Source: Burkholderia savannae (lineage in GTDB: Bacteria; Pseudomonadota; Gammaproteobacteria; Burkholderiales; Burkholderiaceae). From it: DNA of 64,000 bases. Below the pieces are notes generated by a model that made no database searches, was not told the DNA's origin, and saw nothing but the letters and a program-made list of their open reading frames with translations. The position numbers were made by a program, and so were the translations under genes. Positions 1 to 8,359 of the stretch are shown here, one piece after another (the first letter of the stretch is position 1; every line of letters begins with the position of its first letter). The stretch lies in NCBI RefSeq assembly GCF_001524445.2, contig NZ_CP013418.1:2046001-2110000 (forward strand), in the 5' to 3' direction.

Positions 1-854
1 GTCGAAACCGCGTTGTTTCGCTCGTCGAACACCACCCGGATCGCATGGCGCGCATGCGGCTCGCGACGGCAGTGCGGCCGCCGCGCCGATTTCGGCGCGC
101 CGCGAAGGCGTGACGGCGATTGCCTGATTCAGGCCGCGTCGGGCGGCGGTCCGCCCCTCGCTCCGCGAGGATGAAACCGGTTGCTCGCATGCGGCCCGCG
201 GCAACGCATCGTGCATCGTTCGCAAGACCGCAGCACCGCAACGAAGCCCGGCGGCGGCGCTCGGCGGCGATCGCGCGAAACAGATGAGATCGATTGCAGA
301 CATGCCTCCGTCATCCGCGAGCACGAAACGATCGCGTGAAGGCGGCGCGCGCGATCGCGCCGCGCACGGCGTCCGCGCAGGGTGCGACGGGACATACGAC
401 CACGACCGCGCGACACGGCACGCATCGATCTCCGGCGAATCGCCCGCAATCCGCGGACATGGAACCGGTTGCGCGAACGCAGCGCGAAACCGACCGGCAA
501 CGGCGCTCGCGCGCAGGCGATCGATGCGGCGGCGAGACTGGCCGCGCGGCGCCCGCGACGCAACGCCATTCCAGCGAAACCGCTCCGCGCATTCGCTGGC
601 GAAGCCGCGGCGATGACGGCGCGCGGAACGTCGCACCCGGCCAGAGCCGGGTCACGCTGATCGCAGGTTCTGGCGGGCGGTTGAAAACGGGGTTGCGAAG
701 TGCTCGCATGCGGTTTTTGGGGCTTCCTTACCGACGCCGCACGAGCAATTCGTCGCGCATTCCGAGAGGTCGACAATTTTCTCCGGCATCTCGCCGCAGA
801 GAATATCTATCGCCTGCCGGAAGCGCACCCGCTCGCCTTCGCCCCGCGCGCGCG
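1..854. other. No supportable gene; GC-rich intergenic or gene-edge sequence
   Basis: Several long open frames exist here on both strands, but all translate to Arg/Ala/Pro-rich low-complexity sequence typical of out-of-frame reading in a high-GC genome. None has a convincing ribosome-binding site or a recognisable domain. I see no RNA gene or clear repeat. A decayed gene cannot be excluded. Confidence 0.6.
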
Positions 855-1304
855 TCAACTCCGCGCCTTCTCCTCGAAGTGAATCTGGCGCCGGGAGATC
901 GACGCGATCTCGTCGAACAACGACGCCGCGCACGCCAGCACGTCGTCCACGGACACCATGCCGACGAGCGCGCCGCCCGCGCTCACGACCGGCATCCGGC
1001 GCGCGCCCGTCAGCCGCATCCGGTGCGCGATCGTCCACAGGCTGTCCTGCTCGTGCACGACGGTCGCCGGCGCGGACATGATCTCGCCGACGAACAGCGC
1101 GGCGGGGTCGATCTCCTTCGCGATCAGCGACAGCACGATGTCGCGGTCGGTCAGCATGCCGACCGGCTCTTGCGCGCGCCCCGCGTCGTCGACGACGATC
1201 AGGTCCCCGACATGGCGGTCGCGCATCAGGTGCGCGGCGTCGAGCACGGTGTCGGTGCGGCGACACACGGCGACGTCGCGGGTGCAGATTTCGGCAGCGT
1301 TCAC
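855..1304 (-). CDS. CBS-domain-pair protein
   Basis: A 149-residue protein made almost entirely of two CBS domains, about residues 7-65 and 75-135. CBS pairs bind adenine nucleotides and act as energy or redox sensors, so this is probably a soluble cytoplasmic regulator; its partner is unknown. The pattern is seen in blocks such as DRHVGDLIVVDD followed by MLTDRDIV in the first domain, and RRMPVVSAGGALVGMVSVDD in the second. The start is GTG at 1304, preceded at good spacing by a GGAGG-type ribosome-binding site. It is divergent from the nitroreductase at 1661, and the shared upstream region holds an FNR-type box. Stand-alone CBS proteins next to Hsp20 and nitroreductase genes recur in oxygen-limitation loci of Burkholderia (family knowledge). 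A role in the low-oxygen response is inference. Confidence 0.9.
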   Translation of the reverse strand: MNAAEICTRDVAVCRRTDTVLDAAHLMRDRHVGDLIVVDDAGRAQEPVGMLTDRDIVLSLIAKEIDPAALFVGEIMSAPATVVHEQDSLWTIAHRMRLTGARRMPVVSAGGALVGMVSVDDVLACAASLFDEIASISRRQIHFEEKARS

Positions 1305-1660
1305 GATCGGCCTCCGTTTTCATATGCAGGGCGCCCGCGCGCGGCGCGGCCGGCGCGCGACGGCGTTCCGGCAGCGCGGCGCGCAACGGCACGACACGAA
1401 ACGAAACGAGATGCGGTGAAGTGCCCGGTCCTGCGAGCGCTAAAGCGAACGGTCAGCGTCGCACGCGCGACCTTCGCGCATTCTGACGCACATCAACGTC
1501 AACGTCGGCGTCGGCGTCGGCGTCGACGTGGCGACGCGCACGCGCCGGCGCGCGACGCTTGATCGGGATCAGTTCGGCATCCGGCACACTCGCTATCGTT
1601 GACGAACGGACGCGCTCGCGCGCGGGTGCGGCGCGGCTTTCCCCTGTCTTGGAGACGGAC
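1305..1660. promoter_or_regulatory. Divergent promoter region between the CBS gene and the nitroreductase
   Basis: 356 bases without a gene. It contains the FNR-type box at 1559-1572, a weaker match (CTGACGCACATCAA) at 1483-1496 nearer the CBS gene, and a short run of GTCGGC hexanucleotides at about 1500-1525. The length and divergent layout suggest that both promoters lie here. Confidence 0.6.
1559..1572. promoter_or_regulatory. FNR/ANR-type box (TTGATCGGGATCAG)
   Basis: The sequence matches the FNR-family consensus TTGAT-N4-ATCAA at nine of ten positions. Its centre is about 95 bases upstream of the nitroreductase ATG at 1661, a reasonable distance for a promoter activated under low oxygen. 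The match is seen directly; occupancy by an FNR/ANR protein is inferred. Confidence 0.6.
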
Positions 1661-2332
1661 ATGAGCGAACCCGAATTGCTGACTTATCAACCGATCGCCG
1701 TAGCATTGCCCGCGCCTGCCGAAGCGCAGGCGCCCGCGATCATCGACCTGCCGCAACCCGATCTCGGCGCGGGCCTGCCGCTGATGGCCGCGCTGTCGCT
1801 GCGGGCGAGCGCGCGCGAATTCTCGTCCGCGGCGCTCGCGCCGACGACGCTCGGCGAGCTGCTGTGGGCGGCCGACGGCGTCAACCGCCCGGCAACGGGC
1901 GGCCGCACCGCGCCGTCCGCGCATGCGTTCAACGAAATCGACGTTTACGTCGCGCTGCCGGACGGCGTCTATCGCTACGACGCGCCGCTGCACCGGCTGC
2001 TGCTCAAACGCTCGATCGACGCGCGCAACCTGACCGGCTACCAGGATTTCGTCGGCGCCGCGCCGCTCGATCTCGTGTACGTCGTGCGGACGTCGCGGCT
2101 GCTGTCGATGCCCAAGCCGCTGCGCGAGGCGTTCCCGGCGGTGGCGGCGGGCGCGATCGCGCAGAACGTCGCGCTGTATTGCGCGTCGGCGGGACTCGGC
2201 TGCGTCGTGCGCGGCTGGATCAACCATCGGCTGCTCGCCGACGCGCTCAGCCTGAACGAAGACGAACTGCCGATCCTCGCGCAGACGGTCGGCAAGCCGG
2301 CGGCGCACGCGGGCGGCGCGCGGCACGCCTGA
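1661..2332 (+). CDS. Nitroreductase-family flavoprotein, SagB-like
   Basis: A 223-residue protein of the nitroreductase superfamily: FMN-binding, NAD(P)H-linked oxidoreductases that act as homodimers in the cytoplasm. Support includes the N-terminal SLRASAREF segment (the R-x-S/A-x-R-x-F block that contacts FMN), a central GRTAPSAHAFNEIDVYVALP stretch typical of the SagB-like subgroup, and a C-terminal GLGCVVRGWINH segment. A longer open frame begins at 1559, but the ATG at 1661 is preferred because GGAG lies seven bases upstream and similarity begins there. An FNR-type box lies about 90 bases upstream, so low-oxygen induction is likely. No peptide-cyclising partner (SagC/D) is adjacent, so a generic reductase role is more likely than thiazole formation. 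The natural substrate cannot be read from sequence. Confidence 0.85.
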   Translation: MSEPELLTYQPIAVALPAPAEAQAPAIIDLPQPDLGAGLPLMAALSLRASAREFSSAALAPTTLGELLWAADGVNRPATGGRTAPSAHAFNEIDVYVALPDGVYRYDAPLHRLLLKRSIDARNLTGYQDFVGAAPLDLVYVVRTSRLLSMPKPLREAFPAVAAGAIAQNVALYCASAGLGCVVRGWINHRLLADALSLNEDELPILAQTVGKPAAHAGGARHA

Positions 2333-2712
2333 ACGCATGACGATTCGGCGGCGGCGTCGCGGGTGGGAGCGGTGCGTGACGCCGCGCGTCGATCGGGGCT
2401 GGCGATGACGGGCGGTGGATGACCGGCAACGGATGACCGGCAACGGATGACCGGCAACGGATGACCGGCAACGGATGACCGGCGGCGCTCAGCACGCGCC
2501 GCGCGCCTCGCGCCGTAGCATGGAGCACGCGCCGCATTCAGCGCGCGCTTCGCCGTGCGCGACATATGCATCGCAGATCAATTGCGCGACGGCAACCGCG
2601 CGCGGGCCGCGTCAGGCCAAAAGGCACAAGCGGCACAAGCGCGGCCGACGCGCCGCCGAACGCGCGCCGGCCCGCATCGCGCAACGCCGCGTCAGCCGCG
2701 GCGCGCGCATGC
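2333..2712. other. Gene-free interval with a short tandem repeat
   Basis: 380 bases between the nitroreductase and the 3' end of hsp20. Apart from the 14-bp repeat at 2418-2483 I see no gene. The two flanking genes converge here. No clear stem-loop with a T tract was found. Confidence 0.6.
2418..2483. repeat. 14-bp tandem repeat, 4.7 perfect copies
   Basis: The unit GATGACCGGCAACG occurs four times exactly at 2418-2473, followed by ten bases of a fifth copy. It lies in the intergenic space between convergent genes. Perfect identity between copies suggests a recent or actively slipping variable-number repeat. Confidence 0.95.
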
Positions 2713-3147
2713 TCAACTGATCGCCAGCTTCTTTTTCTCCGCCGTCGCCTTCTTCGGCAGCGTCAGCGACAGCACGCCGTCCTGATACTGCGCGACCGCC
2801 GCGTCGCGGTCGATTTCGTTCGCAAGCGAGAAGGTCCGGCCGAACTCGCCCGAATAGCGCTCGCGCCGGATCACGCGCTCGCCTTCCTTCAGCTCCTTGT
2901 TGCGCTCGACCTTCGCGTTGATCGACACAGTGTTGCCTTCGATCTGCACGTTGATGTCGTTCTTGTCGACGCCGGGCAGCTCGGCCTTGACGATGTAGGA
3001 CTGATCGTTCTCGGTCACGTCGATCTTCATCGACGCGAGCTTCTCTTCTTCGACGTCGACCATGCTGCGCAGCGGACGGAACAGACCCTGGAACAGGTCG
3101 GACACGGGCTCCAGCGAAAACGGGTCGTAACGCGTCAAATTGCTCAT
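2713..3147 (-). CDS. Small heat-shock protein, Hsp20 / alpha-crystallin family
   Basis: A 144-residue ATP-independent holdase chaperone that forms cytoplasmic oligomers and binds unfolding clients. The alpha-crystallin domain spans about residues 38-135: it contains YIVKAELPGVDKNDINVQIE, the VERNKELKEGERVIRRER segment, and the C-terminal DGVLSLTLPKK block, followed by a short tail. The start is the ATG at 3147 (MSNLTRYDPF), preceded by GGAGAG; an upstream in-frame start at 3198 would only add Arg-rich sequence. A palindromic FNR-type box lies about 150 bases upstream at 3295-3308, and the neighbours are CBS and nitroreductase genes, suggesting a low-oxygen or general-stress role. No ROSE or CIRCE element was recognised. 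Confidence 0.95.
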   Translation of the reverse strand: MSNLTRYDPFSLEPVSDLFQGLFRPLRSMVDVEEEKLASMKIDVTENDQSYIVKAELPGVDKNDINVQIEGNTVSINAKVERNKELKEGERVIRRERYSGEFGRTFSLANEIDRDAAVAQYQDGVLSLTLPKKATAEKKKLAIS

Positions 3148-3657
3148 TGCTCTCTCCAGGAATTCGCAGCCGCGCACGATGCGCGGCCGACGCCGCACAC
3201 GGCGTCCGGCGCTCGCCGAACGCCTCTCGATTCGTTGATGCAGGCCGGATCGATACCGGCCGATTTCAGCGTAGCGCCGCAGGCCCGGCCGGCATTGACA
3301 TGAGTCAATCAGCGCTCATGGGTGTCCGAACGGGCCGCAGCGGCATCGATGTCTCGCGTCGGCGCGCCCGGTTCGTTTCGGTTCGTTTCGTTCCGTCCGC
3401 GCGCCGCGCCGGCTCGGCGGCGACCGGACGGCGAGCATCCGCCGCTCGCTCGCGCGACGTGCCCGGCCGCGCCGCACCGCACCGCGTATGAGGCTTGTGT
3501 GTGCGCACGCTCCGCCTGCATCGGCGATCTATCGGCCCCGCTGATGACTTCCGTTCGAAATCGCGATTTTTCATACGAGAACGTCGCACGTAGCATGCAA
3601 AGCGCGAGTCGACCACGGTCGCGCTCGCTTCGACAGGCCCCACGACAAAGAGCGAAC
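3148..3657. promoter_or_regulatory. Divergent promoter region between hsp20 and the molybdoenzyme operon
   Basis: 510 bases with no gene. It holds the palindromic FNR-type box at 3295-3308. The stretch at about 3535-3610 is locally richer in A/T than its surroundings and may carry the molybdoenzyme promoter. Open frames running through it are extensions without ribosome-binding sites. Confidence 0.55.
3295..3308. promoter_or_regulatory. FNR/ANR-type palindrome (TTGACATGAGTCAA)
   Basis: A perfect inverted repeat TTGAC-N4-GTCAA, eight of ten positions matching the FNR consensus. It lies about 150 bases upstream of hsp20 (minus strand) and 350 bases upstream of the molybdoenzyme gene (plus strand), so either or both could respond. 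Function is inferred. Confidence 0.5.
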
Positions 3658-6579
3658 ATGAACGATCGTGTGCGATCCGGCAACGAGAAACTCGAAGTCA
3701 AGACGACGACCTGCTACATGTGCGCGTGCCGCTGCGGAATCCGCGTGCATCTGCGCGACGGCGAAGTCCGCTACATCGACGGCAACCCTGATCACCCGCT
3801 CAATCAGGGCGTGATCTGCGCGAAGGGCGCATCGGGGATCATGAAGCAGTACTCGCCCGCGCGGCTCACGCAGCCGCTGATGCGCACGGCGCACGCCGAG
3901 CGCGGCAGCGCGCAGTTCGAGCCGGTGTCGTGGGAGCGCGCGTTCGGCGTGCTCGAAAAACGTCTCGCGCACCTGCGCGCGACCGATCCGAAGCGTTTCG
4001 CGCTCTTCACCGGCCGCGACCAGATGCAGGCGCTGACGGGCCTCTTCGCGAAACAGTACGGCACGCCGAATTACGCGGCCCACGGCGGCTTCTGCTCGGC
4101 GAACATGGCGGCCGGAATGATCTATACGGTCGGCGGCTCGTTCTGGGAATTCGGCGGCCCCGATCTCGATCGCGCGAAGCTGTTTTTCATGATCGGCACC
4201 GCCGAGGACCATCATTCCAATCCGCTGAAAATCGCGATCTCGAAGTTCAAGCGCGCGGGCGGCCGGTTCGTCGCGATCAATCCGATCCGCACCGGCTACG
4301 CGGCGATCGCCGACGAATGGGTGCCGATCCGCCCCGGCACCGACGGCGCGCTGTTCATGGCGCTGATCCGCGAGCTGATCGAGACGCAGCGCTACGATCG
4401 CGACTTCGTCACGCGCTACACGAACGCGGCCGAACTGCTCGACATGCGCGCCGACGCCGACACGTTCGGCCTGTTCGTGCGCGACGCGGCGACGCCCGAG
4501 CGCAATCCGCTGTTTCCGCAAAACCATCTGTGGTGGGATCTCGGCAGCGGCCGGCCCGTGCCGCATCACACGCGCGGCGCGACGCCCGCGCTCGAGGGCC
4601 GCTACGCGCTCGACGACGGCACGCCCGTCGCGCCGTCGTTCGCGCTGCTGCGCGAGCGCGCCGCCGAATGCACGCCGGAATGGGCGGAGCGGATCACGGG
4701 CATCCCGGCCGCGACGATCCGCCGGCTCGCGCACGAAATGGCGGACGTCGCGCGCGATCACCGGATCACGCTGCCGATCCGCTGGACCGACGCATGGGGC
4801 GAGACGCACGACACCGTCACCGGCAACCCGATCGCATTCCATGCGATGCGCGGCCTCGCCGCCCATTCGAACGGCTTCCAGTCGATCCGCGCGCTCGCGG
4901 TGCTGATGTCGCTGCTCGGCACGATCGACCGGCCGGGCGGCTTCCGGCACAAATCGCCTTATCCGCGCGCGGTGCCGCCTTCGGCGAAGCCGCCGAACGG
5001 CCCGGACGCGGTGCGCCCGAACACGCCGCTCGCGGCGGGCCCGCTCGGCTGGCCGGCCGCGCCCGAGGATCTGTTCGTCGACGAGCACGGCGGCCCGGTG
5101 CGGATCGACAAGGCGTTCTCGTGGGAATACCCGCTCGCCGTGCACGGCCTGATGCACAGCGTGATCACGAACGCGTGGCGCGGTGATCCCTATCCGATCG
5201 ACACGCTGATGATCTTCATGGCGAACATGGCGTGGAATTCGTCGATGAACACGGTCGAGGTCCGCAAGATGCTCGCGGACAAGCACGAGAACGGCGAATA
5301 CAAGATCCCGTTCATCGTCGTGTGCGACGCGTTCCAGTCCGAAATGACCGCGTTCGCCGATCTGATCCTGCCCGACACGACGTACCTCGAGCGTCACGAC
5401 GCGATGTCGATGCTCGACCGCCCGATCTCCGAATTCGACGGCCCGGCGGACTCGGTGCGCGTCCCGGTGGTGCCGCCAACAGGCGAATGCAAGCCGTTTC
5501 AGGACGTGCTGATCGAACTCGCGAGCCGGCTGAAGCTGCCGGCGTTCACGAATCCGGACGGCACACGCAAGTTCCGCGACTATCCGCACTTCGTCGTCGA
5601 CTATCAGACCGCGCCCAATTCCGGCGTCGGCTTCCTGATGGGCTGGCGCGGCGAGAACGGCGGCGACGCGCTCGTCGGCGCGCCGAATCCGCGCCAATGG
5701 GACGAATACGCGAAGCACGGCTGCGTGTTCCACCACACGCTGCCGGATACGCTGCAGTACATGCGCGGCTGCAACGGCCCGTATCTGAAATGGGCGGTCG
5801 AGAAGGGCTTTCGCAAGTTCGACGAGCCGATCGTGATCCACCTCTATTCGGACGTGATGCAGACATTCCGCCTCGCCGCCCAGGGCAGGACGAGCGGCCG
5901 GCAGCCGCCCGACCATTTGCGCGCGCGCATCGCGCGCTATTTCGATCCGCTGCCGTTCTGGTACGAGCCGCTCGAGCTCGGCGCGACCGATCTGCAACGC
6001 TACCCGCTCGCCGCCGTCACGCAGCGGCCGATGGCGATGTATCACTCGTGGGATTCGCAGAACGCGTGGCTTCGCCAGATTCATGGGGAGAACTATCTGT
6101 TCGTGAACCCGAAGGCCGCGCGCGAAGCGGGCATCGGCGACGGCGGCTGGATCTACGTCGAATCGCAATGGGGCAAGGTGCGTTGCCGCGCACGCTACAG
6201 CGAGGTTGTCGAGCCGGGCACCGTGTGGACCTGGAACGCGATCGGCAAGGCGGCGGGCGCGTGGAATCTCGGCCCGCACGCGAACGAATCGCAGCGCGGC
6301 TTCCTGCTGAACCACGTGATCACCGACGAGCTGCCCGGCGACGCCGCGCGTGCGCCGCGCATCTCGAACTCCGATCCGATCACCGGCCAGGCCGCGTGGT
6401 ACGACGTGCGCGTGCGCATCTACCCGGCCGAAGCGCACGCCGACCACACGCTGCCGCAATTCGCGCCGATGCCGGCGCTGCCGGGCGTGACGGGCGCGGT
6501 GCGACGCATCGTGCAGGGCTATTTCGCGGGCCGCGGCGAATTCGCCGCCCGGCTGCGCAACCCGGCGAAACGCCGTTGA
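3658..6579 (+). CDS. Molybdopterin oxidoreductase catalytic subunit, SoeA-like (DMSO reductase family)
   Basis: A 973-residue catalytic subunit of a three-subunit molybdenum enzyme. The N terminus carries a [4Fe-4S] motif with cysteines at 19, 22, 26 and 54, followed by a bis-MGD molybdopterin domain and a C-terminal dinucleotide-binding domain (from about residue 800). Cys146 in HGGFCSAN is the likely Mo ligand. There is no Tat signal, so the active site should be cytoplasmic, which is the arrangement of sulfite:quinone oxidoreductase SoeABC and unlike periplasmic DmsA or PsrA. Subunit sizes and order also match SoeABC. The start is the ATG at 3658; a longer in-frame opening reaches back to 3322 but reads as low-complexity sequence. 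The ferredoxin subunit follows after 13 bases. Sulfite oxidation is the best guess; another sulfur or organic oxide substrate is possible. Confidence 0.85.
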   Translation: MNDRVRSGNEKLEVKTTTCYMCACRCGIRVHLRDGEVRYIDGNPDHPLNQGVICAKGASGIMKQYSPARLTQPLMRTAHAERGSAQFEPVSWERAFGVLEKRLAHLRATDPKRFALFTGRDQMQALTGLFAKQYGTPNYAAHGGFCSANMAAGMIYTVGGSFWEFGGPDLDRAKLFFMIGTAEDHHSNPLKIAISKFKRAGGRFVAINPIRTGYAAIADEWVPIRPGTDGALFMALIRELIETQRYDRDFVTRYTNAAELLDMRADADTFGLFVRDAATPERNPLFPQNHLWWDLGSGRPVPHHTRGATPALEGRYALDDGTPVAPSFALLRERAAECTPEWAERITGIPAATIRRLAHEMADVARDHRITLPIRWTDAWGETHDTVTGNPIAFHAMRGLAAHSNGFQSIRALAVLMSLLGTIDRPGGFRHKSPYPRAVPPSAKPPNGPDAVRPNTPLAAGPLGWPAAPEDLFVDEHGGPVRIDKAFSWEYPLAVHGLMHSVITNAWRGDPYPIDTLMIFMANMAWNSSMNTVEVRKMLADKHENGEYKIPFIVVCDAFQSEMTAFADLILPDTTYLERHDAMSMLDRPISEFDGPADSVRVPVVPPTGECKPFQDVLIELASRLKLPAFTNPDGTRKFRDYPHFVVDYQTAPNSGVGFLMGWRGENGGDALVGAPNPRQWDEYAKHGCVFHHTLPDTLQYMRGCNGPYLKWAVEKGFRKFDEPIVIHLYSDVMQTFRLAAQGRTSGRQPPDHLRARIARYFDPLPFWYEPLELGATDLQRYPLAAVTQRPMAMYHSWDSQNAWLRQIHGENYLFVNPKAAREAGIGDGGWIYVESQWGKVRCRARYSEVVEPGTVWTWNAIGKAAGAWNLGPHANESQRGFLLNHVITDELPGDAARAPRISNSDPITGQAAWYDVRVRIYPAEAHADHTLPQFAPMPALPGVTGAVRRIVQGYFAGRGEFAARLRNPAKRR

Positions 6580-6592
6580 CGAGGAGCATGCG

Positions 6593-7348
6593 ATGACGCA
6601 AATGGCGCTCGTGATCGATCTGAACGTGTGCGTGGGATGCCATGCCTGCGTGACGAGCTGCAAGGAATGGAACACGTCGGGCGCGGCGGGCGCGCTGTCG
6701 GACGTGCGGCCGTACGACGCCGATCCGTCCGGCACGTTCTTCAACCGCGTGCAGACGTTCGAGGCGGGCGAGTTTCCGCTCGCCGACACGATCCACTTTC
6801 CGAAGTCGTGCCTGCATTGCGAAGACCCCCCGTGCGTGCCCGTGTGCCCGACGGGCGCGAGCTACAAGCGCAAGGAAGACGGGCTCGTGCTCGTCGATTA
6901 CGACAAGTGCATCGGCTGCAAGTATTGCGCGTGGGCGTGCCCGTACGGCGCGCGGGAGCTCGACGAGGCGCGCAAGGAAATGACGAAGTGCACGCTCTGC
7001 GCGGACCGCATCCATGACGACGCGCTGCCCGAGCGCGACCGCCAGCCCGCCTGCGTGCTCGCATGTCCGACGTCGGCGCGCCTGTTCGGCGACATTCACG
7101 ATCCTGATTCGGCCGTATCGCAAGCGATTCGCGAGCGCGGCGGCTATCAGCTGATGCCGGAATGGGGCACGCGGCCCGCGAATCACTATCTGCCGCGCCG
7201 CACGACGACCGCCTGCGGCGGCGGCGGCAACGCGTGCGCATGCGGATCGGCGGACGCGGCGGTCTCGCCTGCGCCCGCGCCCGCTTCCGCCGACGACGAC
7301 TTCGCGTACGCACCGGTGAATCTCGCCGCGCTCGCGAAGCGCGCCTGA
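6593..7348 (+). CDS. Four-cluster [4Fe-4S] ferredoxin subunit (SoeB/DmsB-like)
   Basis: A 251-residue electron-transfer subunit that links the molybdenum active site to the membrane anchor. Four cysteine groups are visible: CVGCHACVTSC near the N terminus, CLHCEDPPCVPVCP, CIGCKYCAWACP, and CTLCAD with a later ACVLACP; this is the classic DmsB/NrfC/PsrB pattern. An unusual tail after about residue 200 includes a Gly/Cys-rich patch with further cysteines and then an Ala/Pro linker; whether these extra cysteines bind metal is unknown. The ATG at 6593 is preceded by GAGGAG. It lies between the catalytic and anchor genes with short gaps (13 and 60 bases), so one transcript is likely. Confidence 0.92.
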   Translation: MTQMALVIDLNVCVGCHACVTSCKEWNTSGAAGALSDVRPYDADPSGTFFNRVQTFEAGEFPLADTIHFPKSCLHCEDPPCVPVCPTGASYKRKEDGLVLVDYDKCIGCKYCAWACPYGARELDEARKEMTKCTLCADRIHDDALPERDRQPACVLACPTSARLFGDIHDPDSAVSQAIRERGGYQLMPEWGTRPANHYLPRRTTTACGGGGNACACGSADAAVSPAPAPASADDDFAYAPVNLAALAKRA

Positions 7349-7408
7349 ACGCGCCGGACGCGCGCGTCACCGGCCATCGCCTTTGATAACGAATCCGGAG
7401 CACCACGC

Positions 7409-8359
7409 ATGAAACCCGCTTTCTCGGTCATCTTCCTGACGACGCTGTGCGGCGCGAGCCAGGGGCTCATGATCGCGCTGTTCGGCGTCGAGCTCGCGGC
7501 GCGGCTCGGGCTGTTCGCAGCGCCGCCGCAGGCGTTCTTCGTCGCGAACGCGGCGCTGTCGGTGCTGCTCGGCTCGCTCGGCCTGTTCGCGTCGTTCTTC
7601 CATCTCGGGCATCCGGAGCGCGCGTGGCGCGCGATCGCGATGTGGCGCACGTCGTGGCTCGCGCGCGAATGCATCGCGCTGCCGGTGTTTCTCGCGTGCA
7701 CGACCGCCTACGGCGGCGCGCATCTGCTCGCGCTGCCGTACACGCTCGCGCTCGGCCTGCTCGCGACGATCGCGGGCGGCGCGCTGTTCGTCTGCACCGG
7801 CATGATCTACATCTGTCTGCGCTTTCTGCAGGAATGGGCGACGCCGCTCACGATGACCAATTTCGTGCTGCTCGGTTGCGCGTCCGGCTTCACGCTCGCG
7901 ACCGCCGGCGCCGCGTGGTTCGTTCCGCCGCTCGTGCCCGCGCTCGCCGCGTGCGCATGCGCGCTGACCCTCGCGGGCGGCGCGACGCGCGTCGCGTCGC
8001 TCGCGCGCAACGCGCGGCTGCGGCCGCGCTCGACCGTGCAGAGCGCGACCGGCATTCGCGCGCGGCAGGTCGTCCAGCGATCGCGCGGCTTCACGGCCGG
8101 CGCGTTCAACCTGCGCGAGTTCTTTCACGGGAAAACGCCGCGCACGCTGCAACGCGTGAAGTGGACGTTCCTGATCTGCGCGTTCGCGTTGCCGTTCCTG
8201 CTGCTCGCGATCGGCGGCGCGGCCGCGCCGGCCGTCGCGTCGTTCGCGCTTGCGTGCGGCGCGTTCGCGATCCAGTATGCGGGGCTCGTCGCGGAACGCT
8301 GGTTTTTCTTCGCCGAAGCGCGGCATCCGCAAAACGTCTATTACCAGAGCGCCGCGTGA
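7409..8359 (+). CDS. Membrane-anchor quinone-reactive subunit, DmsC/SoeC-like
   Basis: A 316-residue polytopic inner-membrane protein with about eight hydrophobic segments, beginning with a helix in the first 30 residues and ending with two helices after a basic loop (about residues 205-245). The layout, length and position after the Fe-S subunit match the DmsC family, which anchors the complex and exchanges electrons with quinone. HLGHPERAWRAI after the second helix is a typical DmsC-family loop. It completes the molybdoenzyme operon; the next plus-strand gene is 760 bases away. No heme-binding pattern was identified. Confidence 0.9.
   Translation: MKPAFSVIFLTTLCGASQGLMIALFGVELAARLGLFAAPPQAFFVANAALSVLLGSLGLFASFFHLGHPERAWRAIAMWRTSWLARECIALPVFLACTTAYGGAHLLALPYTLALGLLATIAGGALFVCTGMIYICLRFLQEWATPLTMTNFVLLGCASGFTLATAGAAWFVPPLVPALAACACALTLAGGATRVASLARNARLRPRSTVQSATGIRARQVVQRSRGFTAGAFNLREFFHGKTPRTLQRVKWTFLICAFALPFLLLAIGGAAAPAVASFALACGAFAIQYAGLVAERWFFFAEARHPQNVYYQSAA

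Noticed and set aside
129..1562. Long Arg/Ala/Pro-rich open frames on both strands at the left end
   Set aside because: Low-complexity composition typical of wrong-frame reading in GC-rich DNA; no ribosome-binding sites or domains. Only the CBS gene in this stretch is supported.
1661..2332. SagB thiazole/oxazole-forming dehydrogenase of a RiPP cluster
   Set aside because: No cyclodehydratase, precursor peptide or transporter is adjacent; the context is a stress-gene group.
3322..3657. Upstream extension of the molybdoenzyme to 3322
   Set aside because: The extra 112 residues are low complexity without a Tat motif; the conserved cysteine domain begins just after the ATG at 3658.
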